From Myxococcota bacterium (GTDB lineage: Bacteria; Myxococcota_A; UBA9160; UBA6930): 64,000 nt of DNA. A program made the translations under genes and the position numbers. Shown here one piece after another: positions 9,654 to 18,961 of this stretch (position 1 is its first letter; each line of letters opens with the position of its first letter). The notes under the pieces are model-generated. The model was not told where the DNA came from. It made no database searches and saw only the letters and a list, made by a program, of their open reading frames with translations. The DNA is taken from assembly GCA_028277885.1 (NCBI GenBank), contig JANQFK010000023.1, positions 62,001 to 126,000 of the forward strand, read 5' to 3'.

Positions 9654-10006
9654 ATGCCCTGCGTCCACCCCGCTCTGGCCTTCGCGCTCACCATGCGCGC
9701 CCTCGCGAGCCTGGCGACCCTCTCGATCGAGCCGAGGCTGTTCCACACCCTCATGGAGGACGCGTCCCTGCGCGAGCGCGTGATCGCCCAGCCCGAGAGC
9801 CTCGAGCGCTTCGAGAGGGCCGGGAGGCGATCGTGCCGCCGCTCCCCATGCCGATGACCGGTGCGCTCATCGGCCTGGTCGGCCCGTTCTGGTACGACGC
9901 GATCCTGTGCCCGGGCCCCCCGCGGAAGGCGCTCCGCGACGGCGGCGATGCCGAGGCGGAGCGCGCGACGGCCTGGGGGCCGACCCGGGACGGCTCGCCC
10001 GGCTAG
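9654..10006 (+). pseudogene. Small hypothetical gene apparently split by a frameshift
   Basis: Frame from 9654 (MPCVHPALAFALTMRALASLATL...FERAG) and the -1 frame (GREAIVPPLPMPMTGALIGLVGPFWYDAILCPG...) join smoothly near 9820; second frame stops at 10004-10006. Confidence 0.35.
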
Positions 10007-11010
10007 CGCGGATCCGGCGCGACGCGGATCATGCGCTTGCCGCGGTTCTCTCCCGCCAGCAGGCCGATCAGGCCCCGCGGTGCGTTCTCGAGGCCCTCGA
10101 TCACGTCCTCCACCACCACCAGGCGGCCGTCGGCCGCCCAGGCGGCGAGGTCGCGCTCGGCCTCGGCGTCGCGATCCGCGAAGTCGGAGACGATGAAGCC
10201 CTCCAGGCGCAGCCGCTTGATGACGATCAGCCCCGGGACGCCCACGGGGCCGGTCAGCGGTCCGCCGTCGTACATCGAGACGGCGCCGCAGCAGGAGATG
10301 CGCCCGTGGTCGTTCATGGCGAACAGCGCGGCCTGGAGCACCGCGCCGCCGACGTTGTCGAAGTAGACGTCCACGCCCCTGGGGCAGTGCTCGGCGATCG
10401 CGGCGGAGACGTCCTCGCCCTTGTAATCGATGCAGGCGTCGAAGCCGAGGGTGTCCACCACCCAGCCGCACTTCTCCGGGCCGCCGGCCACGCCCACCAC
10501 CCGGGCGCCCTTGAGCTTGCCGATCTGGCCCACCAGGGAGCCCACGGACCCCGCCGCCGCCGACACCAGCAGGGTCTCGCCGGCCTCGATGCCCGAGACG
10601 TCGAGCAGGCCGTGGTAGGCCGTCTTGCCCGCCACGCCGAGCACCGAGATCAGGTGGGTGAGCGGGCGGTGGTCCGGCGCGCGTCCCACGGCCCGCGCGT
10701 CCAGGGCGGCGTACTCCTGCCAGCCCGACTCCGCGAACACCAGGTCGCCGGGCGAGTAGTCCGGGGCCCGGGACTCCACCACCTCGGACAGCGCGTAGCC
10801 GTGCATGACGTCGCCCTCCTCGACGGCCGACTTGTAGGTGGCGCCCTGCATCCAGGCCCGGTTCGCGGCGTCCTGGGAGAGCAGGATCGTGCGCAGGAGG
10901 AGCTGGCCATCCGAGGGCACCGGCATCGGGGCCTGGCGCAGCTCGAAGTGGGACTCCTCGAGCTTCCCCTTCGGACGCTCGCGGAGCAGGATCTGGGTGT
11001 TGTCGGCCAC
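10003..11010 (-). CDS. NADP-dependent medium-chain dehydrogenase/reductase, CurA/LTB4-dehydrogenase-like
   Basis: MADNTQILLRERPKGKLEESHFELRQAPMP, ETLLVSAAAGSVGSLVGQIGKLKGARVVGVAGG Rossmann motif, GVDVYFDNVGG. Confidence 0.9.
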   Translation of the reverse strand: MADNTQILLRERPKGKLEESHFELRQAPMPVPSDGQLLLRTILLSQDAANRAWMQGATYKSAVEEGDVMHGYALSEVVESRAPDYSPGDLVFAESGWQEYAALDARAVGRAPDHRPLTHLISVLGVAGKTAYHGLLDVSGIEAGETLLVSAAAGSVGSLVGQIGKLKGARVVGVAGGPEKCGWVVDTLGFDACIDYKGEDVSAAIAEHCPRGVDVYFDNVGGAVLQAALFAMNDHGRISCCGAVSMYDGGPLTGPVGVPGLIVIKRLRLEGFIVSDFADRDAEAERDLAAWAADGRLVVVEDVIEGLENAPRGLIGLLAGENRGKRMIRVAPDPR

Positions 11011-11094
11011 GGGCTCTCTCCCGTCCTCCTCCCGGCCCCCCGGGCCGCGGAAGGTACCGGATCGGCAAGGTCGGGGTGGAGAGCGGCGCTCCGA

Positions 11095-11155
11095 AGCGAA
11101 GCGAGCCCTTCGGGCTCGCCTCGCGCTGGAGCCGACCGGTTCCGGGTCGGCCCCC
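11095..11155 (-). repeat. Dispersed double-hairpin repeat, copy A
   Basis: Contains GCGAGCCC-TTC-GGGCTCGC and GCCGACC...GGGTCGGC inverted repeats; starts at stop codon of the 11156..11704 gene. Confidence 0.7.
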
Positions 11156-11704
11156 CTAGGCGAAGGAGCGGGCGAACAGCTCCTCGATGGCGCGGCGGCC
11201 GTTCTCCTCGAGGAAGCGGGTGCCCGTGCCCGCGAAGTGGGGATGCGTGACGGTGGGGCCCGGGTCGGGCTCCCAGGTCTCGCCGGTCCAGTGGAACCAG
11301 CCGTCGCGCTCCTGGTCGAAGACGTAGAGCGGCTTGTTGCACAGCTTCGCGAACTCGGCGCCCCAGCCCGTGCCGCCCTTCACCGTCTGGTCCTCCAGGA
11401 TCCAGCCGACCACGTAGATCTCCTGGCCCTGGTTGACCTGGTGCCAGATGCTCTGGAGCACCTTCTTGAACAGCGTCGTGTCCGGGTACTTGCGGTTCAT
11501 GAGCTTGCTCACGTAGGCGAGGCTCACGTCGCCGTGGCGCAGCTCCTCCCGGGTCAGCACCCGGATGCCGCGCTGGCGGGCGTCGCGGTGGCCCTCGAAG
11601 GTGAAGTTCACCTCCTCGATGCCGTGGCGCTCGGCGGCGGCGCCGAACTCCGCCTCGGCGCCCTGGGCGGCGCCGCTGAAGAGGATGGTCTCGTCGGGCT
11701 TCAC
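11156..11704 (-). CDS. Hypothetical protein, possible SLOG/LOG-like Rossmannoid nucleotide-binding domain
   Basis: IYVVGWILEDQTVKGGTGWGAEFAKLCNKPLYVFDQ resembles the GGxGTxxE / aromatic arrangement of SLOG-type folds. Confidence 0.45.
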   Translation of the reverse strand: MKPDETILFSGAAQGAEAEFGAAAERHGIEEVNFTFEGHRDARQRGIRVLTREELRHGDVSLAYVSKLMNRKYPDTTLFKKVLQSIWHQVNQGQEIYVVGWILEDQTVKGGTGWGAEFAKLCNKPLYVFDQERDGWFHWTGETWEPDPGPTVTHPHFAGTGTRFLEENGRRAIEELFARSFA

Positions 11705-11752
11705 GGGGTCCTCCGGTCCGGAGGACAGACGATGACGAATTCCGCCGGCCGC

Positions 11753-12703
11753 TCAAGCGGCCCCGGCGGCCGCCGGCGCGGGGCGTGCCCGGCGGGCATT
11801 GCGCACCAGGGGCGGGATGGCGACGGGCAGGGCGGCCCCCCCGTAGAGGAGGGCGACGAAGAAGACCTGGTCTCCGACGGGGTCCTCGACGCCCGCCACC
11901 GCCGGGAACATCGAGGCCTTCACCAGCAGCGCCAGGTTGGTGTTCCGGATCGTCGCCTCGATGGCGACGGTGAGCCGGTCCTGGTCGGGCAGGCCCGCCA
12001 GCCGGCCGCTCCAGATCGCCACCCGCTGGAAGGCCAGGGCGACGGCGAAGATGGCGACCACCGCCCGCCCGCCGTAGGCGCCGGCGTCGATGCGGCCGCT
12101 GCCGGCGCCGCCCACCACCATCCCCAGCAGCACCAGCAGGCTGATCGCGATGCAGATGCGCGTGAAGCGTCCCTTGTGGTCCGGGAGCCCGCGTCCCACC
12201 GCCATGCCCGCCGCGAGGGGCAGCAGCAGGAAGAGCGCGATCTCGGTGAGCAGCCTCGCCACGGGCATCTCGAAGCCGGGCGGAAGGTGGGCGGCGGAGA
12301 ACAGGCGCAGGATGAGGGGCGCCGTCACCAGGCAGCCGAGGGTGGAGAGCGCGGTGAGGGTGATGGAGAGCGGGGTGTTGCCGCGGCCCAGGAACACCGC
12401 CACGTTGGAGATGGTGCCGCCGGGCACGGCCGCCACCAGGATCAGCCCGACGGCGAGCCCGGCCTCGAGGCGCAGCAGCAGCCCCACCGCGGCGGCCACC
12501 AGGGGAACCGCGACGAGCTGGACGAAGAGCCCCGCCCCGATGCTGGCCGGCCGCTGGGCCACCCGGGAGAAGTCCTCGAAGGTGAGGGTCGCGCCCATGC
12601 CCAGCATCGCGAAAGCCAGCTGGGTGGCGGCGAAGACGTGCTCGTAGTCGGGGTAGCGGTCGAACACGGTTCCCGGGAGCCGATCCCACGCCCCGGGCTG
12701 CAT
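11753..12703 (-). CDS. Bile acid:sodium symporter (BASS/SBF) family transporter
   Basis: Polytopic; MLGMGATLTFEDFSRV, VPGGTISNVAVFLGRGNTPLSITLTALST typical of BASS proteins. Confidence 0.8.
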   Translation of the reverse strand: MQPGAWDRLPGTVFDRYPDYEHVFAATQLAFAMLGMGATLTFEDFSRVAQRPASIGAGLFVQLVAVPLVAAAVGLLLRLEAGLAVGLILVAAVPGGTISNVAVFLGRGNTPLSITLTALSTLGCLVTAPLILRLFSAAHLPPGFEMPVARLLTEIALFLLLPLAAGMAVGRGLPDHKGRFTRICIAISLLVLLGMVVGGAGSGRIDAGAYGGRAVVAIFAVALAFQRVAIWSGRLAGLPDQDRLTVAIEATIRNTNLALLVKASMFPAVAGVEDPVGDQVFFVALLYGGAALPVAIPPLVRNARRARPAPAAAGAA

Positions 12704-12847
12704 CCGCGGCCGCGCGTCTCAGCGATCTCATCAAGGTAGGGCGCCACGCTGCGGGGTCCCAGCGCCGCCCCTGTGAGTGGTCATTCTTCCCCTGGGGTCG
12801 CGAGCGCGCCCGGGCGGGGCCGCTCCTCCTTCGTCCTGCTGCCGCCC

Positions 12848-12907
12848 GCCTGGTTGAGCGAGCCCTTCGGGCTCGCTTTTCGGCGGAAGCCGACCCAGGC
12901 GGCTCCC
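12848..12907 (-). repeat. Dispersed double-hairpin repeat, copy B
   Basis: GAGCGAGCCCTTCGGGCTCGCTTTTCGGCGGAAGCCGACCCAGG; directly follows stop codon (12908-12910) of the minus-strand thioesterase gene. Confidence 0.75.
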
Positions 12908-13738
12908 CTACGCGCTTCGGGGCATGGGCCGGAACAGCAGGGTCCCCGTGCCGCTTCCGGCCAGCGTGCCGTCCTCGCTCCAGATCCGGCTCGCGAAGGC
13001 CAGGCGCCCGGACGCGGCCAGTGGCGCGCGGCACTCCACGAGCAGCCACTCGCTCGCGAGGGGCCGGTGCAGCGCGGCGTGGAAGTCGAGGCTCACGGCG
13101 ATGAAGCGCTCGTCGCGGGGATGGCGCATGCGGGCCGCGGGGTAGGAGAGCGTGTCGAGGAGCACGAGGGCGCGGCCCGCGTCGAGCACGGGGTCGGCGA
13201 AGCTCGCCTCGGGCCGGAATCGGAACCAGCCCCGCGAGACCGGCTCCCGCTCGACCTCCACGGCGTCGACCATGGGGTCGATGGTGCGGCGCTCCACGTT
13301 CCTCCAGAACGGGTGGATGCGATCGGGCGGGAAGACCTTCTCGATGGGGTCCACCCCGTGGGAGGGAGGCACGTCGGGCATGGGGATCCCGTCGTGCTCG
13401 AGGCCGTCGCCCGGGCTCGCGAACCACAGCGTGGCCTCCAGCAGGCGGCGCTCGCCCTGGCTCATCACGACCCGGCGCAGCTCGGCGGTGCGCCCGCTGC
13501 GCAGCACCTCGACGGCGAGGTCCACGGGCTCGAAGCGTCCCGCCGAGAGGAAGTTCACGTGGCTCGTGACCAGCACGGGGAACGCGCAGTCGACGGCCGC
13601 GGCTCGCGCCGCGATGGTGGTCAGGTAGCCGCCGTTGGGGCCGAACAGGTTCCACGCACGGCGGAGCTCGGCCCGGAAGCGGCCGCCGCCCCGGGTCTCG
13701 ACGAGGGAGTCCGGGCCGAGTCCGCGGGTCTCCTCCAC
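12908..13738 (-). CDS. Acyl-CoA thioesterase (TesB/4HBT-like double hot-dog)
   Basis: RRAWNLFGPNGGYLTTIAARAAA and C-terminal hot-dog half with SLDFHAALHRP. Confidence 0.75.
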   Translation of the reverse strand: MEETRGLGPDSLVETRGGGRFRAELRRAWNLFGPNGGYLTTIAARAAAVDCAFPVLVTSHVNFLSAGRFEPVDLAVEVLRSGRTAELRRVVMSQGERRLLEATLWFASPGDGLEHDGIPMPDVPPSHGVDPIEKVFPPDRIHPFWRNVERRTIDPMVDAVEVEREPVSRGWFRFRPEASFADPVLDAGRALVLLDTLSYPAARMRHPRDERFIAVSLDFHAALHRPLASEWLLVECRAPLAASGRLAFASRIWSEDGTLAGSGTGTLLFRPMPRSA

Positions 13739-13884
13739 GCCCCGAGCCTACCCGATCCCCGCTTCGCGCCGCGCACTGGAGTGGCGGCCCCGCCCTGTGT
13801 CAAACTCTCCCCAGCGCTCGGGGGGACGCCGCCACGACCGGCTCGACGCAGACACGATCCCAGCGGGCCCCGCGGCCGCGCCTG

Positions 13885-14625
13885 GTGGACTGGCTCTTCA
13901 CGCCGCTCTTCCTGCTCGCCTTCGGCCTCACCCTGCTCGTGTTCGACCCGCTCCAGCGGATCGCCCGGCTGTTCGGCCAGCGTCCCCAGGAGCTCGTGGC
14001 CGGCGCGCTCCAGAGCACCCTCGTCGCCGCCTTCCGGCTGTGCGGGACGCGTCTCGCGGTGCAGCGCTCCCCCGCCGTGCGCCCGCGCACCGGCTACCTC
14101 CTGATCGCCAACCACCAGAGCATGTTCGACATCCCGATCCTGGGCGCGCTCCTGTTCAGCAACTTCCCCAAGTACGTCTCGAAGCGCGAGCTCGCGAGCT
14201 GGATCCCGAGCATCTCCTACAACCTGCGCCGCGGCGGCAACGCCATCATCGACCGCAAGGACCGCGAGCAGGCGACCCGCACCATCCGGGAGCTCGGGGA
14301 GCGGGTGCAGGCCCGGGGCGTCTCGGCGGTGATCTACCCCGAGGGCACCCGCGCCCGGGGCGGGGAGCTCGGGCCCTTCAAGCCGGCGGGCGCCCTCGCA
14401 CTGCTGAGTGCGGCGCCGGAGCTGCCCGTGGTGCCGGTGGCGATCGACGAGTCCTGGCGCCTGCTGCGCTTCAACCTGCTGCCGGTGCCCTTCGGGACGC
14501 GGGTGCGCGTGTTCATCGGCGACCCCATCGAGCGCCGGCCCGGCGAGGATCCCCAGGCCCTGCTGCTCGAGTGCCGCCGACAGATCGAGAAGACCCTGGC
14601 GGACTGGCGGGGGGAGGCGGCCTGA
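13885..14625 (+). CDS. 1-acyl-sn-glycerol-3-phosphate acyltransferase (PlsC family)
   Basis: LLIANHQSMFDIPILGAL (HX4D variant NHQSMFD) and VIYPEGTRARGG. Confidence 0.9.
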   Translation: MDWLFTPLFLLAFGLTLLVFDPLQRIARLFGQRPQELVAGALQSTLVAAFRLCGTRLAVQRSPAVRPRTGYLLIANHQSMFDIPILGALLFSNFPKYVSKRELASWIPSISYNLRRGGNAIIDRKDREQATRTIRELGERVQARGVSAVIYPEGTRARGGELGPFKPAGALALLSAAPELPVVPVAIDESWRLLRFNLLPVPFGTRVRVFIGDPIERRPGEDPQALLLECRRQIEKTLADWRGEAA

Positions 14626-14632
14626 GCCGCTC

Positions 14633-16234
14633 CTACTGGAGGTAGCCCAGGGCCTCGAGGGTCTCGACGAGCTCCGGGTCGAGCTCCCGCAGGCCCGCCG
14701 GCCCCGCCCGCCCACCGAGCTCGCGCTGGGCGCGCACGTGCTCGACGAGACGCGGCTCGGGCTCGGTGCCCTCGGGGCTGCGGTAGCCGGGATCGCGCAC
14801 CAGGTCGTAGCGCTGCCAGCGGTCCGGGTGGTCCCATACCACCGCCCGGTCTCCCGAGACGAGCCCGTCCCGGGCGGGCGGCCGCGACGGCATGGCGTGG
14901 AACACGGCGTCGGCGCCGTCCGCGCAGGCGCCCTCGGCGGTGACGCGGGCGCGGCCCTCGCCGAGGCCTTCCGGGAGGCCCGCGAGGCTCAGCAGCGTCG
15001 CGCCCAGGTCGACGTGGGAGACCAGCCCGTCGCAGCGGCGCGGTGGCACTCCGCCCGCGGGCTTGACCACGAGCGGGATGCGCACGACCTCGGGGAACAG
15101 GCTCTTGCCGTGGCCCTCCCGCGGCCCGTGCTCCTCGAGCCCCTCCCCGTGGTCCGAGGTCACGACGACCACGCTCGGCGCGTAGCGGCCCCGCTGCTTC
15201 AAGGCCGCCAGCAGGCGGCCCAGCTCCCGGTCGACGGCGCGCACGCTCGCCCCGTAGGCGACCTCGGCCTCGCGGCCCGGACGCAGGCGCCGCTCCTCCT
15301 CGAGCAGGCGCCGCGGGGGGCGCCGCGGCCGGTGCGGATCCATGTAGTGGAGCATCAGGAAGAGCGGGCGCTGCGGGTCCCGCAGGCGCAGCAGCCACAG
15401 CGCGCGCTCGGTCTGGGTGCGCGCGCTCGCGAAGCGCGCCCGGCTGGTGAACGCGAAGGTGCCGGGGAGCACGAGGTCGTCCTGCACCAGGTTCCGGAAG
15501 CGCGCGAAGCCCCGCTCGATCCCGCTGCCGGGACCGAGCCAGGGGTTCGTGGTGGCGCTCGCGGTCTGGTAGCCGTGGGAGGCGAAGCGCTCGGCGAGGG
15601 TCTCGACGTCGGCGCGCAGCGGTCGGCGCCCGTCGCCGAGCTCGGCCTCGGGGTCGACGCCCGCGCCGTGGTCCCGGGCGTGGCGTCCGGTGAGCAGCGA
15701 GCCGAAGCTCGGGAGCGTCCAGGGTGCGCTCGCGTAGGCGCGGCCGAAGCGCAGGCCCCGCTCGCCCAGGTCGTGGAGGTGGGGCGTGCGTTCGGCGTCG
15801 ACGAAGTCCGCGCGCAGGGTGTCCACCACCACGAGCAGGACGTCGGGCCGACCCTCGGGGCCCGGCCGCACGGGCAGCACGTGCAGCACGCCGAGGGCCA
15901 CCAGCCCGAGCAGGGCCAGGCCGGCCACCGGAGCCGGCAGGCGCGGCGCCCGGGGCTCGCGGCGGGACGCCCGGGCCGCCGCGGCGGCCAGGGCGCCCAG
16001 GGCGAGCCCGGCGACCAGCGCCAGCCCGGCGACGCGCCCGAAGGAGAGCAGGGCCTCGGGAGCCAGGACCGCCAGGGAGAGGCCGTGCCGCAGCAGCGCG
16101 AGGACCAGGGCGGCTCCCCAGACCCCGACCGCCACGGCCAGCAGCCACGCGCCGGGGGCCAGCAGCGCCCGGGCGCGGCGGCGCCAGGGCGCACCGGGAC
16201 GGGCGGCGGCGGAGCGGGCGAGGAGCGGGCTCAC
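14633..16234 (-). CDS. Membrane-anchored sulfatase / alkaline phosphatase superfamily protein
   Basis: N-terminal TMs then RPDVLLVVVDTLRADFVDAERTPHLHDLGERGLRFGRAYASAPWTLPSFGSLLTGRHARDHGAG; TSDHGEGLEEHG. Confidence 0.8.
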   Translation of the reverse strand: MSPLLARSAAARPGAPWRRRARALLAPGAWLLAVAVGVWGAALVLALLRHGLSLAVLAPEALLSFGRVAGLALVAGLALGALAAAAARASRREPRAPRLPAPVAGLALLGLVALGVLHVLPVRPGPEGRPDVLLVVVDTLRADFVDAERTPHLHDLGERGLRFGRAYASAPWTLPSFGSLLTGRHARDHGAGVDPEAELGDGRRPLRADVETLAERFASHGYQTASATTNPWLGPGSGIERGFARFRNLVQDDLVLPGTFAFTSRARFASARTQTERALWLLRLRDPQRPLFLMLHYMDPHRPRRPPRRLLEEERRLRPGREAEVAYGASVRAVDRELGRLLAALKQRGRYAPSVVVVTSDHGEGLEEHGPREGHGKSLFPEVVRIPLVVKPAGGVPPRRCDGLVSHVDLGATLLSLAGLPEGLGEGRARVTAEGACADGADAVFHAMPSRPPARDGLVSGDRAVVWDHPDRWQRYDLVRDPGYRSPEGTEPEPRLVEHVRAQRELGGRAGPAGLRELDPELVETLEALGYLQ

Positions 16235-16403
16235 GCTGCGGGGATCGGAGCCCGCCGGGCCCCGCTTGAGCGCCGGGCCCCCGCCGCGGGGCGGCTCGCT
16301 GCGCGGCCCCGGTGCCGCGCGGGGGCGACGCGCCCCGGCCGCCCCTACCCTAGGCGGTCCCGCCCGGCCAGGGCCCCGGCGCGCGGATCCGGAGGATGCC
16401 GAC

Positions 16404-18080
16404 ATGGGAGCGACCTGGGAGGAAGCCGTGGCCAGCCTGACCGGGCCCGGCGGGAGCTTCGCGATCGTCGAGGCGGAGGTCCGCGGCCAGCCGGTGCGCG
16501 TGTTCGAGCGGACGCCGCCCTCCCTGCGCGCGCTCTTCGCGGCGGCCCGGGCGCGCGGCGACGACACCTTCCTGGTCTACGAGGACGAGCGCTGGAGCTT
16601 CGCCGAGGTGATGGAGCGCGTCGACGCCCTCGCCGCCGGCCTGGTGCAGCACTGCGGCGTGCGCCCGGGCGACCGCGTCGCCATCGCGATGCGGAACTTC
16701 CCCGAGTGGGTGGTCTCCTTCGCGGCGATCACCTCCATCGGAGCGATCTCGGTCTCCCTGAACGCCTGGTGGACGAGCGAGGAGCTCGACTACGCGCTGC
16801 ACGACTCCGGCAGCCGCGTGGTGATCGCCGACGCCGAGCGACTCGAGCGGATCGCACCGCTGCTCGGCGACCTCGACCTCCAGGGGGTCGCGGTGCGCAG
16901 CCCGGGCCCGCTTCCCGAGGGCGTGCGCTCCTGGGACGAGACCCTGGTACCCGGCGCCGCGCTGCCCGAGGTGGACGTGCAGCCCGACATGGACGCCACC
17001 ATCCTCTACACCTCGGGCACCACCGGCCATCCCAAGGGCGCCGTCTCCACCCACCGGGCCGTGCTCTCGGCCCTGCTGGCCTTCGCCTGCCGCAGCGCCC
17101 TCAACACCGCGCTCGGGGCGGGAGCGCCGAAGGACCACCCGCACCCGACCAGCTTCATCCTGGTGGTGCCGCTCTTCCACGTGACGGGCTGCGTGCCCGT
17201 CATGCTCTCGTGCTTCGCGGTCGGCTACAAGCTGGTGATGATGCGCAAGTGGGAGCCGGCGCGCGCCCTCGAGCTGATCGAGCGCGAGCGCGTCACCCAG
17301 TTCGTCGGCGTGCCGACCCAGTCCTGGGACCTGCTCGAGTGCCCCGACTTCGCCGAGCGCGACACCTCGAGCCTGGTGAACGTGGGCGGCGGGGGCGCGC
17401 CCGCCCCGCCGGAGCTGGTGCGGCGGGTGGATCGCAGCTTTCGCACCGCGCGGCCGGGAATCGGCTACGGCATGACCGAGACCAACGCCTACGGCCCCGG
17501 CAACAGCGGCGACGACTACCTGCGCAAGCCCACCAGCTGCGGGCGCGTGGTGCCCGTGGTGCAGATGCGGGTCACCGACGACGCGGGCCGCACCCTCGGC
17601 CCGGGCGAGGTGGGCGAGCTGTGGTTCCGCGGCCCGAACCTGATCCGCGGCTACTGGAACAAGCCCGAGGCCACCGCGGAGACCCTCGTCGACGGCTGGC
17701 TCCGCTCCGGCGACATCGGCTTCATCGACGAGGAGGGCTTCGTCTTCGTCCAGGACCGCGCCAAGGACATGGTGCTGCGCGGCGGCGAGAACGTCTACTG
17801 CGCCGAGGTCGAGGCGGCCATCTACGAGCACCCGGACATCCACGAGGCCGCGGTCTTCGGCGTTCCCCACGACCGCCTGGGCGAGGAGGTGGCGGCCGCC
17901 GTGGTGCCGAAGGCCGGCCGGAGCCTCGACCCCGAGCAGCTGCGCGGGTTCCTGGCCGAGCACCTCGCCCCCTTCAAGATCCCGAGCCGGGTCTCGGTCC
18001 ACGCCGAGCCGCTGCCCCGCAACCCCGCCGGCAAGATCCTGAAGCGGCAGCTCCGCGACGAGCTCGCGGCGAGCGCCTAG
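16404..18080 (+). CDS. AMP-dependent acyl-CoA synthetase
   Basis: ATILYTSGTTGHPKGAVSTHRA P-loop, GYGMTETNAYG, GWLRSGDIGFIDEEGF, PRNPAGKILKRQLRDEL. Confidence 0.93.
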   Translation: MGATWEEAVASLTGPGGSFAIVEAEVRGQPVRVFERTPPSLRALFAAARARGDDTFLVYEDERWSFAEVMERVDALAAGLVQHCGVRPGDRVAIAMRNFPEWVVSFAAITSIGAISVSLNAWWTSEELDYALHDSGSRVVIADAERLERIAPLLGDLDLQGVAVRSPGPLPEGVRSWDETLVPGAALPEVDVQPDMDATILYTSGTTGHPKGAVSTHRAVLSALLAFACRSALNTALGAGAPKDHPHPTSFILVVPLFHVTGCVPVMLSCFAVGYKLVMMRKWEPARALELIERERVTQFVGVPTQSWDLLECPDFAERDTSSLVNVGGGGAPAPPELVRRVDRSFRTARPGIGYGMTETNAYGPGNSGDDYLRKPTSCGRVVPVVQMRVTDDAGRTLGPGEVGELWFRGPNLIRGYWNKPEATAETLVDGWLRSGDIGFIDEEGFVFVQDRAKDMVLRGGENVYCAEVEAAIYEHPDIHEAAVFGVPHDRLGEEVAAAVVPKAGRSLDPEQLRGFLAEHLAPFKIPSRVSVHAEPLPRNPAGKILKRQLRDELAASA

Positions 18081-18082
18081 GC

Positions 18083-18961
18083 GTGGGGGGCGGGCGGATC
18101 CTCGTCGAGGACGCCGACGGCGTCCGGCTCCTCACCCTGAACCGTCCCGAGCGGCGCAACGCCTTCGACCACCGCATGTGGCTGGAGCTGCGCGACGCAC
18201 TCCACGATGCGCGGCGGGACGACGCGGTCCGCGTGGTGGTGATGACCGGGGCCGGGTCCGCCTTCACCGCCGGCGCCGATCTCGGCGAGATGGCCGCGCC
18301 CCCCGCCGTGGAGGGCGCCGGCGAGCACGGCTTCGGGAGCTGCGTCGAGGCCTTCATCGACTTCGACAAGCCGCTGGTGGCGGCGGTGAACGGCGTGGGG
18401 GTCGGGGCCGGGCTCACCCTGCTGCTCTACTTCGACTACGTCTACATCGTGCGCGGCGCCCGGCTGCGCGCCCCCTTCGTGACCCTGGGCGTGGCCCCCG
18501 AGGCCGGCAGCAGCTACCTGCTCCCCGCCACCCTGGGCCACCGCGCCGCCCTGCAGCTGCTCTACGAGTCGGACTTCGTTCCGGCGGAGCGCGCCGTCGA
18601 ACTCGGCATCGCCGACGAGCTGTGCGAGCCCGACGCACTGCTCCCGCGCGCCCGGGAGCGCGCGCGCTGGCTGGCGCGCAAGCCGCTCGGCTCCCTGCGC
18701 GCCACCAAGCGCCTGCTGCTGGCGACCCGCAACGACCGCATCCGCGCCGCCCGCGCCCGGGAGGACGCGGCCTTCGAGCGGCGCGTGGGCTCGCCCGAGA
18801 ACGTCGAGGCCATCCGGGCCTTCTTCGAGAAGCGCGACGCCGACTTCTCGCGCGTGCCGAGCGCCGACCGCGAGCCGGCCGGCTCCGACTCGGCCCAGGG
18901 GGCCGACCCAGGATGGGTCGGCTTCCGCCGCAAGGCGAGCCCGAAGGGCCCGCTCGGCTAG
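18083..18961 (+). CDS. Enoyl-CoA hydratase/isomerase family protein whose C-terminus is encoded by a dispersed repeat
   Basis: GTG start; VRLLTLNRPERRNAFDHRMW, GAGSAFTAGADLGEM, VAAVNGVGVGAGLTLLLYFD; last ~20 aa (GADPGWVGFRRKASPKGPLG) lie inside repeat copy C. Confidence 0.85.
   Translation: MGGGRILVEDADGVRLLTLNRPERRNAFDHRMWLELRDALHDARRDDAVRVVVMTGAGSAFTAGADLGEMAAPPAVEGAGEHGFGSCVEAFIDFDKPLVAAVNGVGVGAGLTLLLYFDYVYIVRGARLRAPFVTLGVAPEAGSSYLLPATLGHRAALQLLYESDFVPAERAVELGIADELCEPDALLPRARERARWLARKPLGSLRATKRLLLATRNDRIRAARAREDAAFERRVGSPENVEAIRAFFEKRDADFSRVPSADREPAGSDSAQGADPGWVGFRRKASPKGPLG
18901..18961 (+). repeat. Dispersed double-hairpin repeat, copy C (inside ECH 3' end)
   Basis: GGCCGACCCAGGATGGGTCGGCTTCCGCCGCAAGGCGAGCCCGAAGGGCCCGCTCGGCTAG. 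Confidence 0.8.

Noticed and set aside
11095-11158. Interpretation of the repeat simply as a rho-independent terminator
   Set aside because: T-run is on the strand opposite to the upstream gene, copies A and B lie between tandem genes, and copy E follows no gene; kept as a dispersed repeat, although terminator activity on the other strand is possible at convergent sites C and D.
14408-16400. 5' part of the 1517-aa ORF 14408..18961
   Set aside because: Antisense to the sulfatase gene; only the 3' end of this frame (from GTG 18083) is the enoyl-CoA hydratase.
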